Numbered from the stretch's first letter, positions 24,601-36,415 are shown. The stretch is 64,000 bases of DNA from Trichostrongylus colubriformis (GCA_963978905.1 OZ022260.1:16419725-16483724), one strand, 5' to 3'. Program-made: numbers and translations. Notes: generated by a model not told the origin, from the sequence alone.

Positions 24601-27600
24601 GTGTTTTTTCTGTATCCATTTCGTTTAGAATCTCGCGAATGTCCTCCACCTGTTGTTCTCACTCGGAAAGCTTCCTTGCTTCATAATGAAACGTGGAAGA
24701 AGCAGTGTACGATCGACCCTCAGGTTCAAGCTGTGAGTTTACACGTATTTGTGGTAATGTTAGTCATGACGTACGGAGTTTTAGATATGAGTGCATGTAT
24801 TTCATGGACATAGAGTAAGTCTGAGCGTCGTGTAATGTGTTGTGCAGAATCTATTCCTCAGTTTCTTTCCTGATGCCACATGTGGTCGCTGGACCACATG
24901 CCAGCATAGTGCAAAAAAGAGCAAAATCCACGCGTAAGGCATAAATAACCCCGTGAAATTTTTTGATTCCGATATCTTTGGGAATGTGAACGGAAACGGA
25001 GTGAATTGTTAGAGGAAGCCTTGGTATAGCCCCCAGTAAAGTGACTCACTGAGGAAAGAAAGAACTCAGGGAAGTGGACTTATAAACGAAGAAACACCAA
25101 AAAAATATTTCTCTGCCTACAGTATCATGACAGAAATTCAAATCGGTTCGGTTTCTCATTATTCATTGCGAAGAAAACGAATTTTTTTTCTGGCTCTTTT
25201 AGCGCCATAATAAAATATGAACCCCAGTGCACTGATTTTTGTGAAAAATATAACTGAGATTTTTTCGCACGGTACCTTCAAGTAATAATAGCGGATTCCT
25301 GATGGTGCTATATTAGCGCTAGGGAGGATGGGAATGCTGGATATCTTCAGCTCTTTTTAGAATGCACAGACTTTTTTGCTGAGGTATCGCGGTTGTCGAA
25401 TAATGTAGTGATCAGTAGCTCCGAAGACGAAAGAGGTAAGGGACAAAAAAAAATTTGTTTGCAGACGCCAGTACCCATGCGAAAGGAGACAAATGATGCG
25501 GGTATACGACCACAGTCCGTCGTTAATCGCAATGAAAAGTGCGTCAATTATTATTTTTAAATCCTTGTTATTCTTTTCCCATGTAGGGGAATGTGGTGTC
25601 CTTTTCTCTTTGTCGATTTCCCGATTGGCAATTGTGCTTTTACCATCTGAATTGTGTGTCAGTGTTTGTTCTGTGATGGTTGAAATTTGTTGGGACGGGT
25701 TTCTGTTTGTAATCTGCTCTTTTCCTAATTTCTGTGTCAAGTGGGATACTACTGTGATTTTCTAACATCTACAGCTTGTAGAATCGCTACCCAATTTTTT
25801 TGAAATATTTCGATATTTTGAAAGCGATCCTACATCCCCGTTTTTCACTACGTTTAAAATTCTGTGTTTCCATCATGCGCTTGCTATTTCTGTGACGGCT
25901 TTGCTATTTTCTGAAGTTTCTAGCGATTCTGTGACGACACCATCGAGTACAGTGGCCTCGTTTACACGTGGCATGAGTTTCATGCGTCGAAGTCTGCGGC
26001 GGCTTGCGGGTGACTCGCGACGTGACCTGCTCGTAGATGTCCCGATGTTTCATTCGTTGGACACGGTTGCCGCATACGATACGGCTGCTCCACCTCACGT
26101 CCAGTCATCAACCGATTGCGCATGCATGTCACTGGATGACTGTGACGGCACCACCAAGCAGTCGTCGCCAGTGCGACGTGTTGCCACGGTACCGATACGC
26201 CAACGGACAACGGCACACCTTAAATCGAGGTTGGTGGTCCGATGATGATGATGAGTTTACATCTGGCAATGACGGCTATACGCAACAGCAGCATAATGCA
26301 CAAATGAAAACGCCGTAGATGAAGTGATCTGACAATGAGAATCGCATGTTCATAATCGCATGTAGATGCTCTTATAGAGCTCAGCCCGCTTTTATGTGAT
26401 CTCGGTATTGCTACATGGTGATCTGTCGCCTCATGTGTGGTTAGTCGTGTGTCAGACCGAATTGTTTCCCCTGTATACATAGTGATGTCCAGTGTTTAAA
26501 CAATTTGGTACAGATTCCCGAATAATTGCTACAGTGTTGCCGATAGTCTGCTGTGTAAGCAAATCACCTTTCCTTCTCAGTTTTATTTTACGAAATTCAG
26601 TTTTTTAAGCTTTGTTTGAGAACCCCTCGACTGAAATACGGTTAGGAGAAGACGGGAGCGATTAACGTGGTTGAAAGTGGGGCTTTAAAGGTGTAATTAC
26701 TTCTGCGGCCTAAGTAGTACCTATGCTAAATTGTTGTGATAATTGAACCTGCAAGCGCTATATATAAACATAAACTTTGATAAGTCATTATGGGCTGGTC
26801 TGTAATTCTATAGAGCTAGACTACTGGAGAAAGAATATTAGAAAATCATTAACTAAATGACTTTTGGTTGGCCCAGGCTCTACTACGGAATGGAAAATAG
26901 AGTTCCTCTTATTTTTTCACATGGATAACTTTTTGTGTGAGCACTGACTCAGGAATAGTGAGGTGCTTCGGCTCTTTTTCATGAAAAGATTGTGTCAGTG
27001 TCCATCGGCTGAGGACTTTTCGGCATCGTCCGACCCCCCTCCCCTCTTTTTGAAAAGATGTCGTACGTACCCACTCGGCACTGTAATCGCCTTTATCTAT
27101 TTCAAAGTTGGTGTAAAGGAGGGCGGGGGAAAGGAGGAGGGAAAGGGAGCATAGGAACTGTAATAGTATTGAACAATGAAGCACCACTACAACCACGAAC
27201 CTCCCTAATAGGACTTTCCATTGTTCGCGGAGTTAGCTAGGGCATAAATGGAAAATGATGGGATACTGCCTACACCGACCGTAATGGTCCTTTTTTCACA
27301 TTTTTGGTTAACCATGTTTTGTTGATTGGTCTTTTTTCAAGCACCTACAATTTCCTCAGTATTTGACCCTTTGAGCGCCTTTGCTTCAAAATGAAAAAAA
27401 AAATCGTTAGGCAAGTTAATATTTTGAAAGTAGTGTCCAAAACTTAGAACGAAGACTTCCTGACCGTGTATCGGCCTGTCTTTTGTGCGTTTCGTCTGAG
27501 CGCCGTCATCTCTTCAACAAAAGTCATAAGGGATTCTTTTATGAATCAAAAGTCTGTGTCAGTACTTGTGACAGTGTCCAGCACTTTTTTGTAGTGCTCA

Positions 27601-29490
27601 ACAACGTGTTTGTGGCGACACGCTAATACTGTCGTGAGTCATTTGGAATATTGCTTCGATTTCTAACGAATAATGTAGCTAGGAATGCCTTAATCACTGT
27701 AACCGACTATTGTTTCCACGATACATGTCTATAACATGCGCTTGGCTTCCCGCATTCTACCATCTGTAACATGTCCATGTGCTAACCCTACCCACTTTTT
27801 TCTCTGTTAGTTTTTATAATTGTTCTGATCTGCAGCATACTTCAGGACAGGAGACAGAATTGAGAAGAAAAAGTCAAAAACCGGGTCGGATACGTTCTCA
27901 TTTGGAAGTCTTTTTGGATCGAATAAGGGTGCTAGATCCAAAAAGGTTTGTTTTTTTCTGTCGGAGATTATCTATTGACTAGAAGGGCCAGGTTGCGCGC
28001 GCACACTTGTTGGATGAATTTGAATTGTTGGATGAATTGAATTCGCAACAAATCTTCCTTACCTACCGACTCTCTTAAGTGAGGTCACGGGTGTGTTGCG
28101 ACTGTTCCGATGGGTGGTGCGGAGTCAAGTCGCACGTGAATGGATTTGCTTTACTTCTGATTTCAAAATCTAAGCGAGATAGCTGGCGTACTCCTGCTAC
28201 TGATCTCCGACAAATAAAAATAGATATTTGTAAAGTTAATAATGTAAATAATATAATTTATGTGTATAATATATACTGTGTTGTGACATATTCCCTCAAA
28301 TACGAATTACAGTCAAAAGCAGATAAGTATAGAATAAGTTGAAGCTAGTCAGTTATTCAGATACTCCGTAATATGAAGTTTTAGTCTGATGAGATAGTTA
28401 ATTTCGTAGTTTCCATAGTGATTTGCTCGCCACTGTGACCTGACCTATCGGAACTTTTCACGTCATCTGTGAGGTCATTCTTGTCAGGGTGGTAGCAAGG
28501 TGGCATAGTCCAGCCTGACCTTGATTATGTCTTCGGCTGTGTGAAAGGCGGTCACATGACTCATTCATAAGGGATTGATGAACTCTAATTACTCTCATTT
28601 TGATTATTAATTTGCACATTAAGTATGCATGACGCTCTCCAAGCTCTGGGTTATGAGTAGCTTGGACCGCTGAAGGATGAAAGGAATTGGTATTTCTCGA
28701 GCTGTTGTAAATTAATGGCGCCGCCATCACTCGCGTAGTCATAGGACCAAAATTGTGATCAATGCCACCCGTAACTACCGCAAGTGTTCCATTGTTCCAA
28801 CTGTGAGTTGGTGTCAGGGTGGTGAGCCTGCATAAAAGCATTCTGCCATAGCTCGTTTTGAGTTTTGTGAAGGACAAAACGCATTCAAATGCTAGTACAA
28901 TATTGAACGGAAGTTGAATACATGGCAATCATAGGAGTAGATCAGATCTTTGCCAAATACTTTTATGCTTAACACTTGTGAGATCTGTGTGAGACTTTGC
29001 TGCGGCAGGATGTGAGATGTGGTCACGAAAAGGTGGGGGTTATCCGAGATATCAAGAACAAGAGTGCTAAATGAATACAGTTTTGGGGAACACTTATGTA
29101 TTCCCATTGCTGTTTACTTTTTGAAACGTCAAAATTAGGTTCATTGATACCGTTTCCATGTTGGTACAGAGAGAGGAAGAATCAGATGGTGAACCGGGTG
29201 TGCGCTGACGCGGGCGTAATGCGTACAAACGTGAAAAGCTTTGGCCAAGTACTAAAAAAGCGAGCATGTGCAGGTATGCAATGTTTGCGCTGGTCAGCGC
29301 GGTGAACAAATGGAAAAAGTTGCTGTTCCACAGCACTTGTACTGTTCGTTCGGCGACATTTTCGTGCCAGTTCTACGATTTCGTATAGTAATAGCGTATG
29401 TTTCAGAAAGGTATCGATAGAAGCTTGGAGACTGTGATATCATCGTTTCAATCGAAGGCAGCAGTCGGTTCCTCTGTATCGTTGCCTACA
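15465..29490 (+). CDS. Chain A gene span: 16 phase-matched exons, Ser/Thr-rich scaffold-like protein (possibly N-terminal part of a RhoGEF)
   Basis: Sixteen exons with GT/AG borders join in compatible phases to give 697 codons without a stop; the individual exons follow below. Neither a start codon nor a stop is established, so the gene extends upstream of 15465 and downstream of 29490. The product is rich in Ser, Thr, Asp and Glu, with basic patches, and shows no folded catalytic domain that I recognise. Several basophilic kinase-type sites are visible (RRKHS, HRSFS, NRSSS, TRKAS), as is a Lys-rich tail near KKKSK. The introns hold a fold-back mariner (22263-22883) and a palindromic MITE (23321-23758). 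The next confident exons downstream on the same strand encode a DH RhoGEF domain, so this may be the long N-terminus of that GEF. That link is inference: no exon joins the two with certainty. Confidence 0.72.
16732..16860 (+). CDS. Chain A exon 2
   Basis: Acceptor ccttcacag before 16732 and donor gtgagt at 16861. The phase matches exon 1 (G plus AA makes Glu). It encodes an acidic stretch ending RRKHSAG, a basophilic kinase-type site. Confidence 0.72.
16923..16993 (+). CDS. Chain A exon 3
   Basis: Acceptor ttttgtttag before 16923 and donor gtaagt at 16994. It carries LHRSFSAEDTSCNKENH and leaves in phase 0. Confidence 0.72.
17061..17219 (+). CDS. Chain A exon 4
   Basis: Acceptor atcattctag before 17061 and donor gtattc at 17220. 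It holds 53 complete codons rich in Asn, Asp, Ser and Glu. The intron before it is only 67 bp. Confidence 0.72.
17282..17426 (+). CDS. Chain A exon 5
   Basis: Acceptor gttgcttctag before 17282 and donor gtgagt at 17427. It encodes a charged, helix-prone piece (IESFQEEGIRRIEEAVNSL) and leaves in phase 1. The next exon is 2.4 kb away across the 18.3/18.9-kb direct repeat. Confidence 0.7.
18321..18473 (+). repeat. Direct repeat, copy 1 (chain A intron)
   Basis: About 150 bp running catattgga ... ttttcggtctgaaaacgcaa ... ttacttcttgtcccatg ... tcttcacagg. Repeated at 18898-19053 with about 20-25% difference by eye. Confidence 0.68.
18667..18692 (+). repeat. Poly-G tract, G-quadruplex candidate
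   Basis: Fifteen G, a short spacer (AGTTA), then six G, in a chain A intron. Confidence 0.85.
18898..19053 (+). repeat. Direct repeat, copy 2 (chain A intron)
   Basis: Second copy of 18321-18473 in the same orientation, about 577 bp downstream. A short GACG/GACGGA-type simple repeat follows at 19085-19115. Confidence 0.68.
19850..19998 (+). CDS. Chain A exon 6
   Basis: Acceptor acatattcag before 19850 and donor gtatag at 19999. The phase fits exon 5. It encodes VVLDDSMIPMVGTPHPIAYN followed by an acidic end. A missed exon in the preceding 2.4-kb intron cannot be excluded. Confidence 0.68.
20114..20294 (+). CDS. Chain A exon 7
   Basis: Acceptor attattgttag before 20114. Two donors are close together: after 20294 (cacag/gtccat) and after 20307 (cacag/gtgggc). 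Only the first keeps phase with exon 8. It encodes a very basic Arg cluster followed by a Ser-rich stretch (RSSSFEGRSRNSSTS) and then an acidic helix-prone end. Confidence 0.7.
21007..21194 (+). CDS. Chain A exon 8
   Basis: Acceptor cttctgaagtag before 21007; donor gtccgt at 21195 is weak. In phase with exons 7 and 9. It carries GTSTPRSQFSLTPNG and then a charged helix-prone stretch. Confidence 0.62.
21275..21346 (+). CDS. Chain A exon 9
   Basis: Acceptor gattacatctag before 21275 and donor gtgagt at 21347. It has 24 complete codons, basic and Ser-rich (MRTQRSVARASSVVSNR). Confidence 0.7.
22391..22650 (-). pseudogene. Mariner transposase C-terminal fragment, left arm
   Basis: The minus strand reads KPHTSQVTQQKLMQLGIETL and then HPPYSPDLSLTDYHFFGF, the mariner third-Asp motif YSPDL with its usual flanks. 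It ends with the MRQKKFPDTMHVENAIVDFI-type tail. The N-terminal two thirds of the transposase are missing. Confidence 0.85.
22645..22833 (+). pseudogene. Mariner transposase C-terminal fragment, right arm
   Basis: The plus strand reads YSPVLSLADYHFFRVLDTNL, KKFADTMHGENAIVDFIS and FSLPDRWQNSVV. It is the same tail as the left arm, inverted, with the catalytic Asp of YSPDL replaced by Val. Short and non-functional. Confidence 0.83.
22993..23098 (+). CDS. Chain A exon 10
   Basis: Acceptor cgttttacag before 22993 and donor gtaagc at 23099. It enters in phase 0 and leaves in phase 1. It encodes MTLGDTAASAPVLDRSMSTS. The exon starts only 109 bp after the fold-back mariner and 222 bp before a palindromic MITE. 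Confidence 0.7.
23321..23758. mobile_element. Palindromic TTAA-type MITE, copy 3 (inside a chain A intron)
   Basis: About 438 bp, left end TGAATCGTGCACGGAAAATG after TTAA and right end the inverse, cattgtaccgtgcacaatt, before TTGA. Same outer words and GC-rich core as copies 1 and 2. It sits in the intron between chain A exons 10 and 11, so its palindrome should be present in the pre-mRNA. Confidence 0.83.
24629..24732 (+). CDS. Chain A exon 11
   Basis: Acceptor ttcgtttag before 24629 and donor gtgagt at 24733. It encodes ECPPPVVLTRKASLLHNE and then KKQCTIDPQ; TRKAS is another basophilic site. Phase is kept on both sides. Confidence 0.72.
25351..25435 (+). CDS. Chain A exon 12
   Basis: Acceptor gatatcttcag before 25351 and donor gtaagg at 25436. 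It encodes LFLECTDFFAEVSRLSNNVV, the most hydrophobic piece of the chain, followed by SSSEDER. Confidence 0.68.
25472..25538 (+). CDS. Chain A exon 13
   Basis: Only 36 bp after exon 12. Of two acceptors, ttgcag at 25464 would lead to an early TGA in this phase, so acgccag ending at 25471 is chosen. Donor gtgcgt at 25539. It encodes PMRKETNDAGIRPQSVVNR. Confidence 0.58.
25924..26229 (+). CDS. Chain A exon 14 (largest)
   Basis: Acceptor gaagtttctag before 25924 and donor gttggt at 26230. It has 306 bp with clear coding character and higher GC than the flanks. The basic run FMRRSLRRLAGDSRRDL is followed by an Asp/Cys/Ser stretch and an Arg-rich end. Phase 2 in and 2 out. Confidence 0.75.
27846..27945 (+). 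CDS. Chain A exon 15
   Basis: The stronger-looking acceptor tgcag at 27835 gives a stop in the required phase. Acceptor catacttcag ending at 27845 gives an open, sensible reading with RIEKKKSKTGSDTF and FGSLFGSNKGARSKK. Donor gtttgt at 27946. The alternative frame from 27836 is also open but breaks phase with exon 14. Confidence 0.6.
28458..28928 (-). other. Unassigned open frame, 156 codons
   Basis: Open on the minus strand within a chain A intron. It contains a short internal repeat on the plus strand (tgtcagggtggt near 28485 and near 28814), which suggests repeat origin. No domain recognised. Confidence 0.18.
29407..29490 (+). CDS. Chain A exon 16
   Basis: Acceptor gtatgtttcag before 29407 and donor gtacgt at 29491. 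It has 28 complete codons (GIDRSLETVISSFQSKAA). It is the last exon I can place before a stretch of about 24 kb without a confident exon. Confidence 0.65.
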
Positions 29491-30129
29491 GTACGTCCTT
29501 AACTTTGTCTTACTTTTCTGTTTTTTGAAAAGGTCCTTCATTCTGCTGAAAAAGGTGATATTAGGTAGAAGCCATTGTTCATTAAGTGCATCTTGAGCTG
29601 AGAAGGCTCATCCGGGCACGCGAAGCGCGGTTTTTGGTTTTGGCACCTAACCGCTCTTATTGTGAGGTGCTTACAAAGTTGTGTTTTTCTCTTATATTTC
29701 TACAAGTGAATCTATAGGATACGGTTGTTGGACGAGTGGCACCGGTAATCGTACACTACTAGCATTTGAATTAACAACTTATGAGTACATTTTTCAATGT
29801 TGATAGGGAAAAGGTAGTAGCTCTTTTTAAATCTAGTCTTTGCTCAGAAATCCATGATGTCTTCGAATTGTTTGAGATATTTTAAAGCCCAGCAAAAAGG
29901 ATATTTTTTGGATGAATTCACGAGTGTCTGTTTGATCGAACCGCAACGGAGGCAGCTACAAATGTGGGTATGGAAGGGGAGGAGGTAAAGCAGTGAATGA
30001 AACAGTTTTTCATCTTAGAAGTGCAGAAATGGGAACTAGTTGCTTGTAGTTGAACAAAGCTCTTTAATCAATCAAAACAGCGGAGAGCGGTGAGCGTTCG
30101 TATTTGCAGGGATTGCCCAAAATTATGGC

Positions 30130-30390
30130 CTTCAGTATAGATTTGGTTAACTGCCTCAGGTTGCTATGGTTCCTATAAACTCAAAAAATGGGTGCTGTGC
30201 ATCTGCATTTTACACAGGTCTTCCAAAATGGAATGAGTTGCAGGCTGAAGCCCTTAGTTGTCCGTCCTACTCATCCAATCTAGCGTTAACTAAACCCTTC
30301 TTTTCCAAACATCTGGACAGCTCCTTTGATAGCAGAGTGCTCAGGAAGTATGATAATTTGGAGTCGATTTTTTATGATCATGCACTGTAA
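30130..30390 (+). pseudogene. Decayed mariner transposase remnant
   Basis: The reading KWNELQAEALSCPSYSSNLA followed by KPFFSKHLDSSFDSR parallels the mariner KLNELxxEVLPHPPYSPDLAPTDYHFFKHLD region, with many substitutions including loss of the YSPDL Asp. No terminal repeats found. It differs from the fold-back copy at 22263-22883, so it is a separate, older mariner. Confidence 0.6.
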
Positions 30391-33300
30391 TAATCGTCGA
30401 CCTTTCATCATAATAGGATACTCAATTATGCATCATATTCGTGTTCGCCGGTGAATCGAATGTAAACTATTTTATGGGAAGAGGCGCGGTCTGAGCCAAT
30501 TGTCCCCAAAGCTACATTTGTGAAAGCCGGTCAAAGCTTTCCTTACCACCTTATAGTACAACATTCATCACCTGGGAGGTTATCACTAAGTTCTGTTGTG
30601 CAGCCTTTAGAATATCCCTCTCAAAAGTGGCCGCATACGCCTCAAAGAAGTTTCACCGCATTTTATTGTACATCAGCCACATTGTATTCTTATTCCTTGA
30701 AATAATTTTGGAAAGTCGAATGATGAGAATAGACGAGCTTGACTGGATAGAGGATCAGCGAGAAGGTGGATGAAGGGTGTTGGACGCACAGTTGCTAAGC
30801 GCGATTTGGATGAAGACACAAAGCATATAATACGCAACGGCATGCTAGCGTCAAGGCAGGATACGGTCAGATAATCCTGCATCAACTAAGTCCAACAAAT
30901 CCACAGAAATCTCCGCGTCAAGAAATCCATTTCATTAGCATCGTGGAAAAGGCGGCTGTTTTGTATGCAAGTAGAAAGACTGAGTTCGTCACCAACTTCA
31001 CGCTCTTCCTACATCATGAAAGGAAGAAAGCTTTTGGTGATTTTTTTATGATTTTTGTTGGATTTCCAATCAAAGGCCCTTTCCTGCTCGTGTCCACAGC
31101 TGATTGTTTTCAATTGCTAATCTGTGCGCTATCATCATATTCCGTCATAAGCCCTTATGGGAAGATCAAAAGTTGGTTTTAGTCCCCTGTAAGAAGTTTG
31201 GCGCCAGTATCATTCTTGTGATCAAGACTGTTTTGATTCTTTTATGGATTTCTTGAGCGAAATTCGAATCAAAGTTGTGGCGTGTATTTGGTAGCAGTTG
31301 CGGTGGCCGACGGCCGGCGCGGCTATATATTGCTATCTAGCCATTTCATAAATAATGTCGCTTTTCGTACGAAAATTTTTTCTTGAAAGTGTAGCCTTGT
31401 GTAGCTTGTTATGTAGCATTTGGAAGAATTTATTTGTCAACAAGACGATAGGTTTAATTACGAATGGGGCCGATTCTTAGGCTAACGATGTGGTAGGCAC
31501 AGCGTACAAAAATTTGCCAAACCGGCACAATTGAGCACTATATTTTACCTTAAATTCAAATTCACATTTATGTGTCACACATACTTGGCCCCAAATTCTT
31601 CGAAAGTGCTGGTATGTGGTTGCCCTCGCCCCGCTCTTCTCCCGCACTGCCTTTTCAGGAAACACTTGGATTTTTTAAACATTGGGTTTCCCCTGAATGC
31701 TCCGCTTGACATTGGTTTATGTATCGTTCGAAGGGTTTTTTCACGGTAAATTGACAATGTTTCGTTTCTATTTGTCTGAGACTCAGATTATATTTCAAGG
31801 GCATGTAGTAGGGGTCCAGGTAACATTATTTCACAGTTCATTTTCCAGTAGAAGATAAACGAATTTTATCGATATGTTCCGATCCATTTTTGTACCTCCC
31901 TCAACGTTTCACCGGGGAATGGTTTCGGAAATTTCGTGGCTTGGATTCGGCGAATCTGTCAAGATTCATCGACTTGTGGCGGAAAAACCAGAGTGGGTAC
32001 AGAAGCTGCGCGGCTTCTCGATCGCCCAGTTATTAGAACATGTGAAAGATGTCGGGCTAAGTACGGAACACATGACTGGTTGGTTTTTCGAAAGTGGCAG
32101 TGATAGCGCTTCTAATAATTACTGGTTTGGTCGATCTTCTTGTCTGGACTGACATCTTCAACGGGCTCCATCTGAACGAATCCAGGAGTCCAACATATCA
32201 TTTCTCGAAAAAATTACATATCACGAATAAATCTCTCTATTGATACATGAAATGCTGCACATAATCATAAATTTATGGGAAAAGTTTCCATATGGAAACC
32301 TAACTACATCGCTTTCGTAATTACCAATGCAAAGCTGCTACTTCTGTTGCTGGCATTTCTAGTGCAAGAGAATTTCTTCTAAGCTGCGTCGCCATATGGG
32401 GACATATCTTAGCCAATGGCAGAAGAACTTTCCACTACGGGGAAGCAATGTTCCGAATAAGCTGGGAATATACTTGGAACGTGCTTGTGACACAAAAATC
32501 TTTTTTATTCAGAACCTGTTCTTTTCGAAGATTTTGAACATGGCATTTAAATGAAACATTTTCAGCGTCGCATGGTTTCTGCGAATGACATTTCAAGTCG
32601 ATTGCCCATTCCAGATTATGAAGGTTTGTGGTTAATCTGAGCTTTTCGTGATTTTTCCCCAAACTCCCATTTTTGAGAAACAACCGAAGCGATTCGTGGT
32701 AATTGCCAGTGTTGAGCAGTTTGATTCACTGCTGACAGTCAGACTTATTGTTAGTGAAAGCAAGTGTCAACAAGGTTTTGTGCGATTCAATGTGCGGAGT
32801 GGGTAACTGAAGCTCATGCATGTTTCCTATGCACCTTAACAGGACATGTTTATGTCGAGTCTTCTTTACTGAATTTTCCAGATTTTCTTGTTTTTTTTTG
32901 CTTTTTTCAATTTTCCTTTCGCCCACTCTTCGGTCTAAAATTGTGTTCGTCATCTCCTGCAGAGTTACTTTGTTTCAACAAATTTCAATCGTATTAGTTG
33001 ATAGAGTTTGCAGCTGAAGAGCATTGTCCTAAAATCAAGAGCCCTCCTTTGCAAAAGTAATTGAAAACTAAAAAATGGTAAATTGAAGTTATGATACTTT
33101 TTTTTCAAAACTGTCTTTCATAATCATTGGAACACAGATCTGCGCCTTGCCACTTACCACCATACGAGCTGACACCTTTGTGCTAAAAGAATATATAGGA
33201 ATATATCACAATACTATCTGCCGTATTGTGTATGTCATGCTTAGTACAAGGAAATTTTTTTCGAAAGAAAGGCTAGATATGGCCCCAGGGAATCTCTTCA

Positions 33301-35986
33301 TGGGATCTGTACTTATATAGGTTTTTTGAAGTATATTGCGTACTCACTACTTATTTTCAGAAAAATCCTTCCCATCTTGCTGAGGTCCCAGTTTCTTTTG
33401 TAACTTCTCTGTAATGTTACCTCGCTCTTCACTAGTAGTTCTCAGCCCGTTCCCAAGTGTTCTCTAGGGACCATCGGATGTTTATTGCTTATTTTTGGCC
33501 CAAGGCTCGATGAAGTGCTCGAAGCGTTCAAACATCATCAAGTTTGGAATAAATTGCAATGATCACAGATTATGTCTTCAGCTTTGCTTGCCCATTTATT
33601 TTCGCGTGACAAGATCTCACTCATCGTATATTTGGAGATCCACACTCAATGCTGCATGTGTATTTGGGATGAACACCGAACATCGGTCGCTCAGTGAAAA
33701 GTGGTGGCTCGAAGTTCTGGTCAGGAAGCAGAGATATTAGGAATTCCCATTAGATGATCGCTAGAGAGATCTGGGACTGGAAATGGTAGCTTCGAAAGCT
33801 GTCCAGTGCACTTCTAATTGTAGTTTTTGTGTGATGTCGTAACTGCTAGTTTTAATGGAGATCTAACCAAACCGGTCTGGAATAGCGAAATCTATCACTG
33901 ACGCCTTCTTTTTCCTCATTTGTAATCAAGTTGACTGTCGACCTTTTCACTTCTGCCCCACCGTGCTCCTATTACTTTCCTTTCCACATGTGACTTTACT
34001 GAGGACGAGGTGTATTCACATCCTGTGAGCAAAGTGCGATTCTGAATGTGTTACAGTACACACTTTTAATTACTTCTGCTCTGCAGCGAGCCACTGGCGG
34101 AAAATGTCCTTGCGTTGATAATAGTGTAATGACATGCTAAAATATCATGATAAATTATTATTTGAACACGGAACAATTTTTATATGCTCCGTTGGGCCGA
34201 TCAGGTTTCGTTAGAAAACCCGCGGTATTTGAATTTTCAGCTTGTTTTGCTAGTTATACCTTTCAACCCGACGGCTTGCTTTGACTGAAAAAAATATGTG
34301 GTGACTTTTGAACTGTATGTAATATTAGATTGTTTTTTTAAATGACTGTATTGAAAAGAGGTTTAAGACATGCGAGCTCATAACGCACATTTGGTCGATT
34401 GCTTCAGTACCGTTGCCTGCGAAGTTGTAGCGCTTTATAGCGCATAAGTACGATGGGACTAGGTTAACAGTTTCTATTAATAGTTCGGCATGGATATTGT
34501 ATAATACCAGTGCACTGGGTTGTGTAAAAACTTAGGAAGCGGCTAAAAGAAGGCAAGGACTCCTTGGGATCTTCATAGTAGAGCCAGGACTTTCAGGAAT
34601 ATTTGGCTTCGAATATTGAAGCGGTTTCGAATATTTGCAGTTTAGCTGTAGATTAGAAGCGATTGATTGAAGTAGAAGCGAAACATCCGCTCTGCATATG
34701 AGTCAAGGAAAATTTTTTGAAAAGTCAAAGAAAAATTTTTGTTTTTAAATGATATATATTTGAAGATAGAAAGAAAGGACAGCCCCGGCGTATCTTCTCC
34801 GCTTCCAAATCAGTCGCTGTCCTTAGCTAGTCTCTGTGGCCATTTTTTGGGAAGCAACGATGAATGTAGAACTTGAACGAGATTTCTGCGCGTTTCTTTT
34901 ACATGTGTTGAAGTCGTTCTATGCTTCAACCTTATTATGCAGCTTTCGCATCATCGCTCTCGTGCCGGGAACTTCATTCGATCACGCAGTTTTATCTACC
35001 ACTTGATTTGACCTGCTGCGTTTTAACGAGGGCACGTGAGGATGAGAGCTCCCAAAGATGGTAGAGTGCTTCTAAAAATAGCCAAAATCTCAGAGTTCAT
35101 TTAGATTGCTCATGCGATCGAGCTTCCCTTCATATACTGCCTACTCGCTCGGTAAACTCGATGAGTAGTTCTTGTCTCCGCCCTACGACATTATTACTTG
35201 GCTTCGCAAATTGCCGGCGGGCATTCCTAGTCTAAGAATAGTCTGATGATATTCCACTCCATAAATAATCCACGGCCACTTATCGCCACATCTAGAAAAT
35301 TTTAATAAAAACTGACGAGTGGATGGGTGAAATTACACGAATTTTTTCCATACTTTTACATGGAATTCTGCTACGGAGTGGAGGGGTCTTTCACTGATTG
35401 TGTAGTGATCTGCAATGTGGTGCTAGAAAGCTTCATATCCTGCAGCACAGCTCAGGTTTTAATGGTCAGCGGTTCTTCAAGGGATGCGCCTAGAGTGAAT
35501 CCCACTGTGTCCATATCAAAAACACCGTCGTGATTAGGCCCGAAGGCTTCTCCAACGAAAAGAGGACTAGGAATCTGGGCTCCAAAAGAAATCAATTTTC
35601 CAACCTCAAGTGAACACTAGATGCCCAAGAAGATGGTGTGTGTCGCGGTTGAAGGTGCGTTCCAAGCCTTCCAGCAAACCCAAATGGTGATACTACCGGG
35701 GTGTAGGATCCTTCCACAAGCCTTTGATTTTGTTTGTACCACTACCACATATCACAGGTCCACAAGACGCCAGCTTATTATCGCTGAAACTCGTCCACAC
35801 AAAGTGGTGAGATTCACTTTTCCCGGATGCTTAATACTTCATTTTGTACTTTCCACAGTCAAACCTAGCACCTCAATGTCATTTTCAACGGATACAAAAA
35901 CGCTTCTGCTGTCTTCGATTTGAAGTGTTAACTTTTTAGCCTCATCTGCTGCCATTTTTTCACAATATTTTTTCATGCACTTACAA
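30391..35986. other. No gene recognised between chain A and the nested elements
   Basis: About 5.6 kb without a phase-compatible exon. The frame at 31874-32152 (92 codons, KIHRLVAEKPEWVQKLRGFS) has coding-like composition, but I can place it in neither chain. Confidence 0.4.
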
Positions 35987-36274
35987 GGAAGGCCCATCAG
36001 GTCATGGTGAGCTTTCTCAAAACGGTTTTTTGCATTTTATAGGGTCACATACATGAAGCAAAAAACCGGTCTCAAATTGGGCTAAATGGTTTTGGGGGGC
36101 CCAGGAAATGGTTGATGGTTCGATCCCCACTGAGGACAAATTTTTGCATTTTTCTAGTTTTCATCCATTTGTGCTCATGTAATACCATACGTGCAGAATA
36201 TGTGCAAAATCAATTTTTATTCTACCAGGAAACCGCTATCTCCAGTATTTTTGCGTACTTAGCAAATGATTGAT

Positions 36275-36415
36275 TTGGACCTGTCAACGCTCATAACAGG
36301 GGAACTAAACGTTTTCCCGCAACGTACGTGTGATATTCATGCTCAGGGGGTCAAACTACCCTGGATGACAATAGCCTAATCGTGATTTGGACCCAAACTC
36401 GGAAAATTGGGCGAC
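36275..36415 (+). repeat. Dispersed repeat inside the outer nested element
   Basis: The segment around atgctcagggggtcaaacta...gatttggac..actcggaaaa is recognisable at 60300-60425. This shows the outer element's sequence is present elsewhere in the window. Confidence 0.48.

Noticed and set aside
26220..26480. Minus-strand frames around 25.9-26.5 kb
   Set aside because: They overlap the coding-rich chain A exon 14 on the other strand and show no domain.
27836..27945. Longer version of chain A exon 15 starting at the tgcag acceptor
   Set aside because: In the phase required by exon 14 it meets a TGA; the open alternative frame breaks phase. Kept only as a possibility if an exon is missing upstream.
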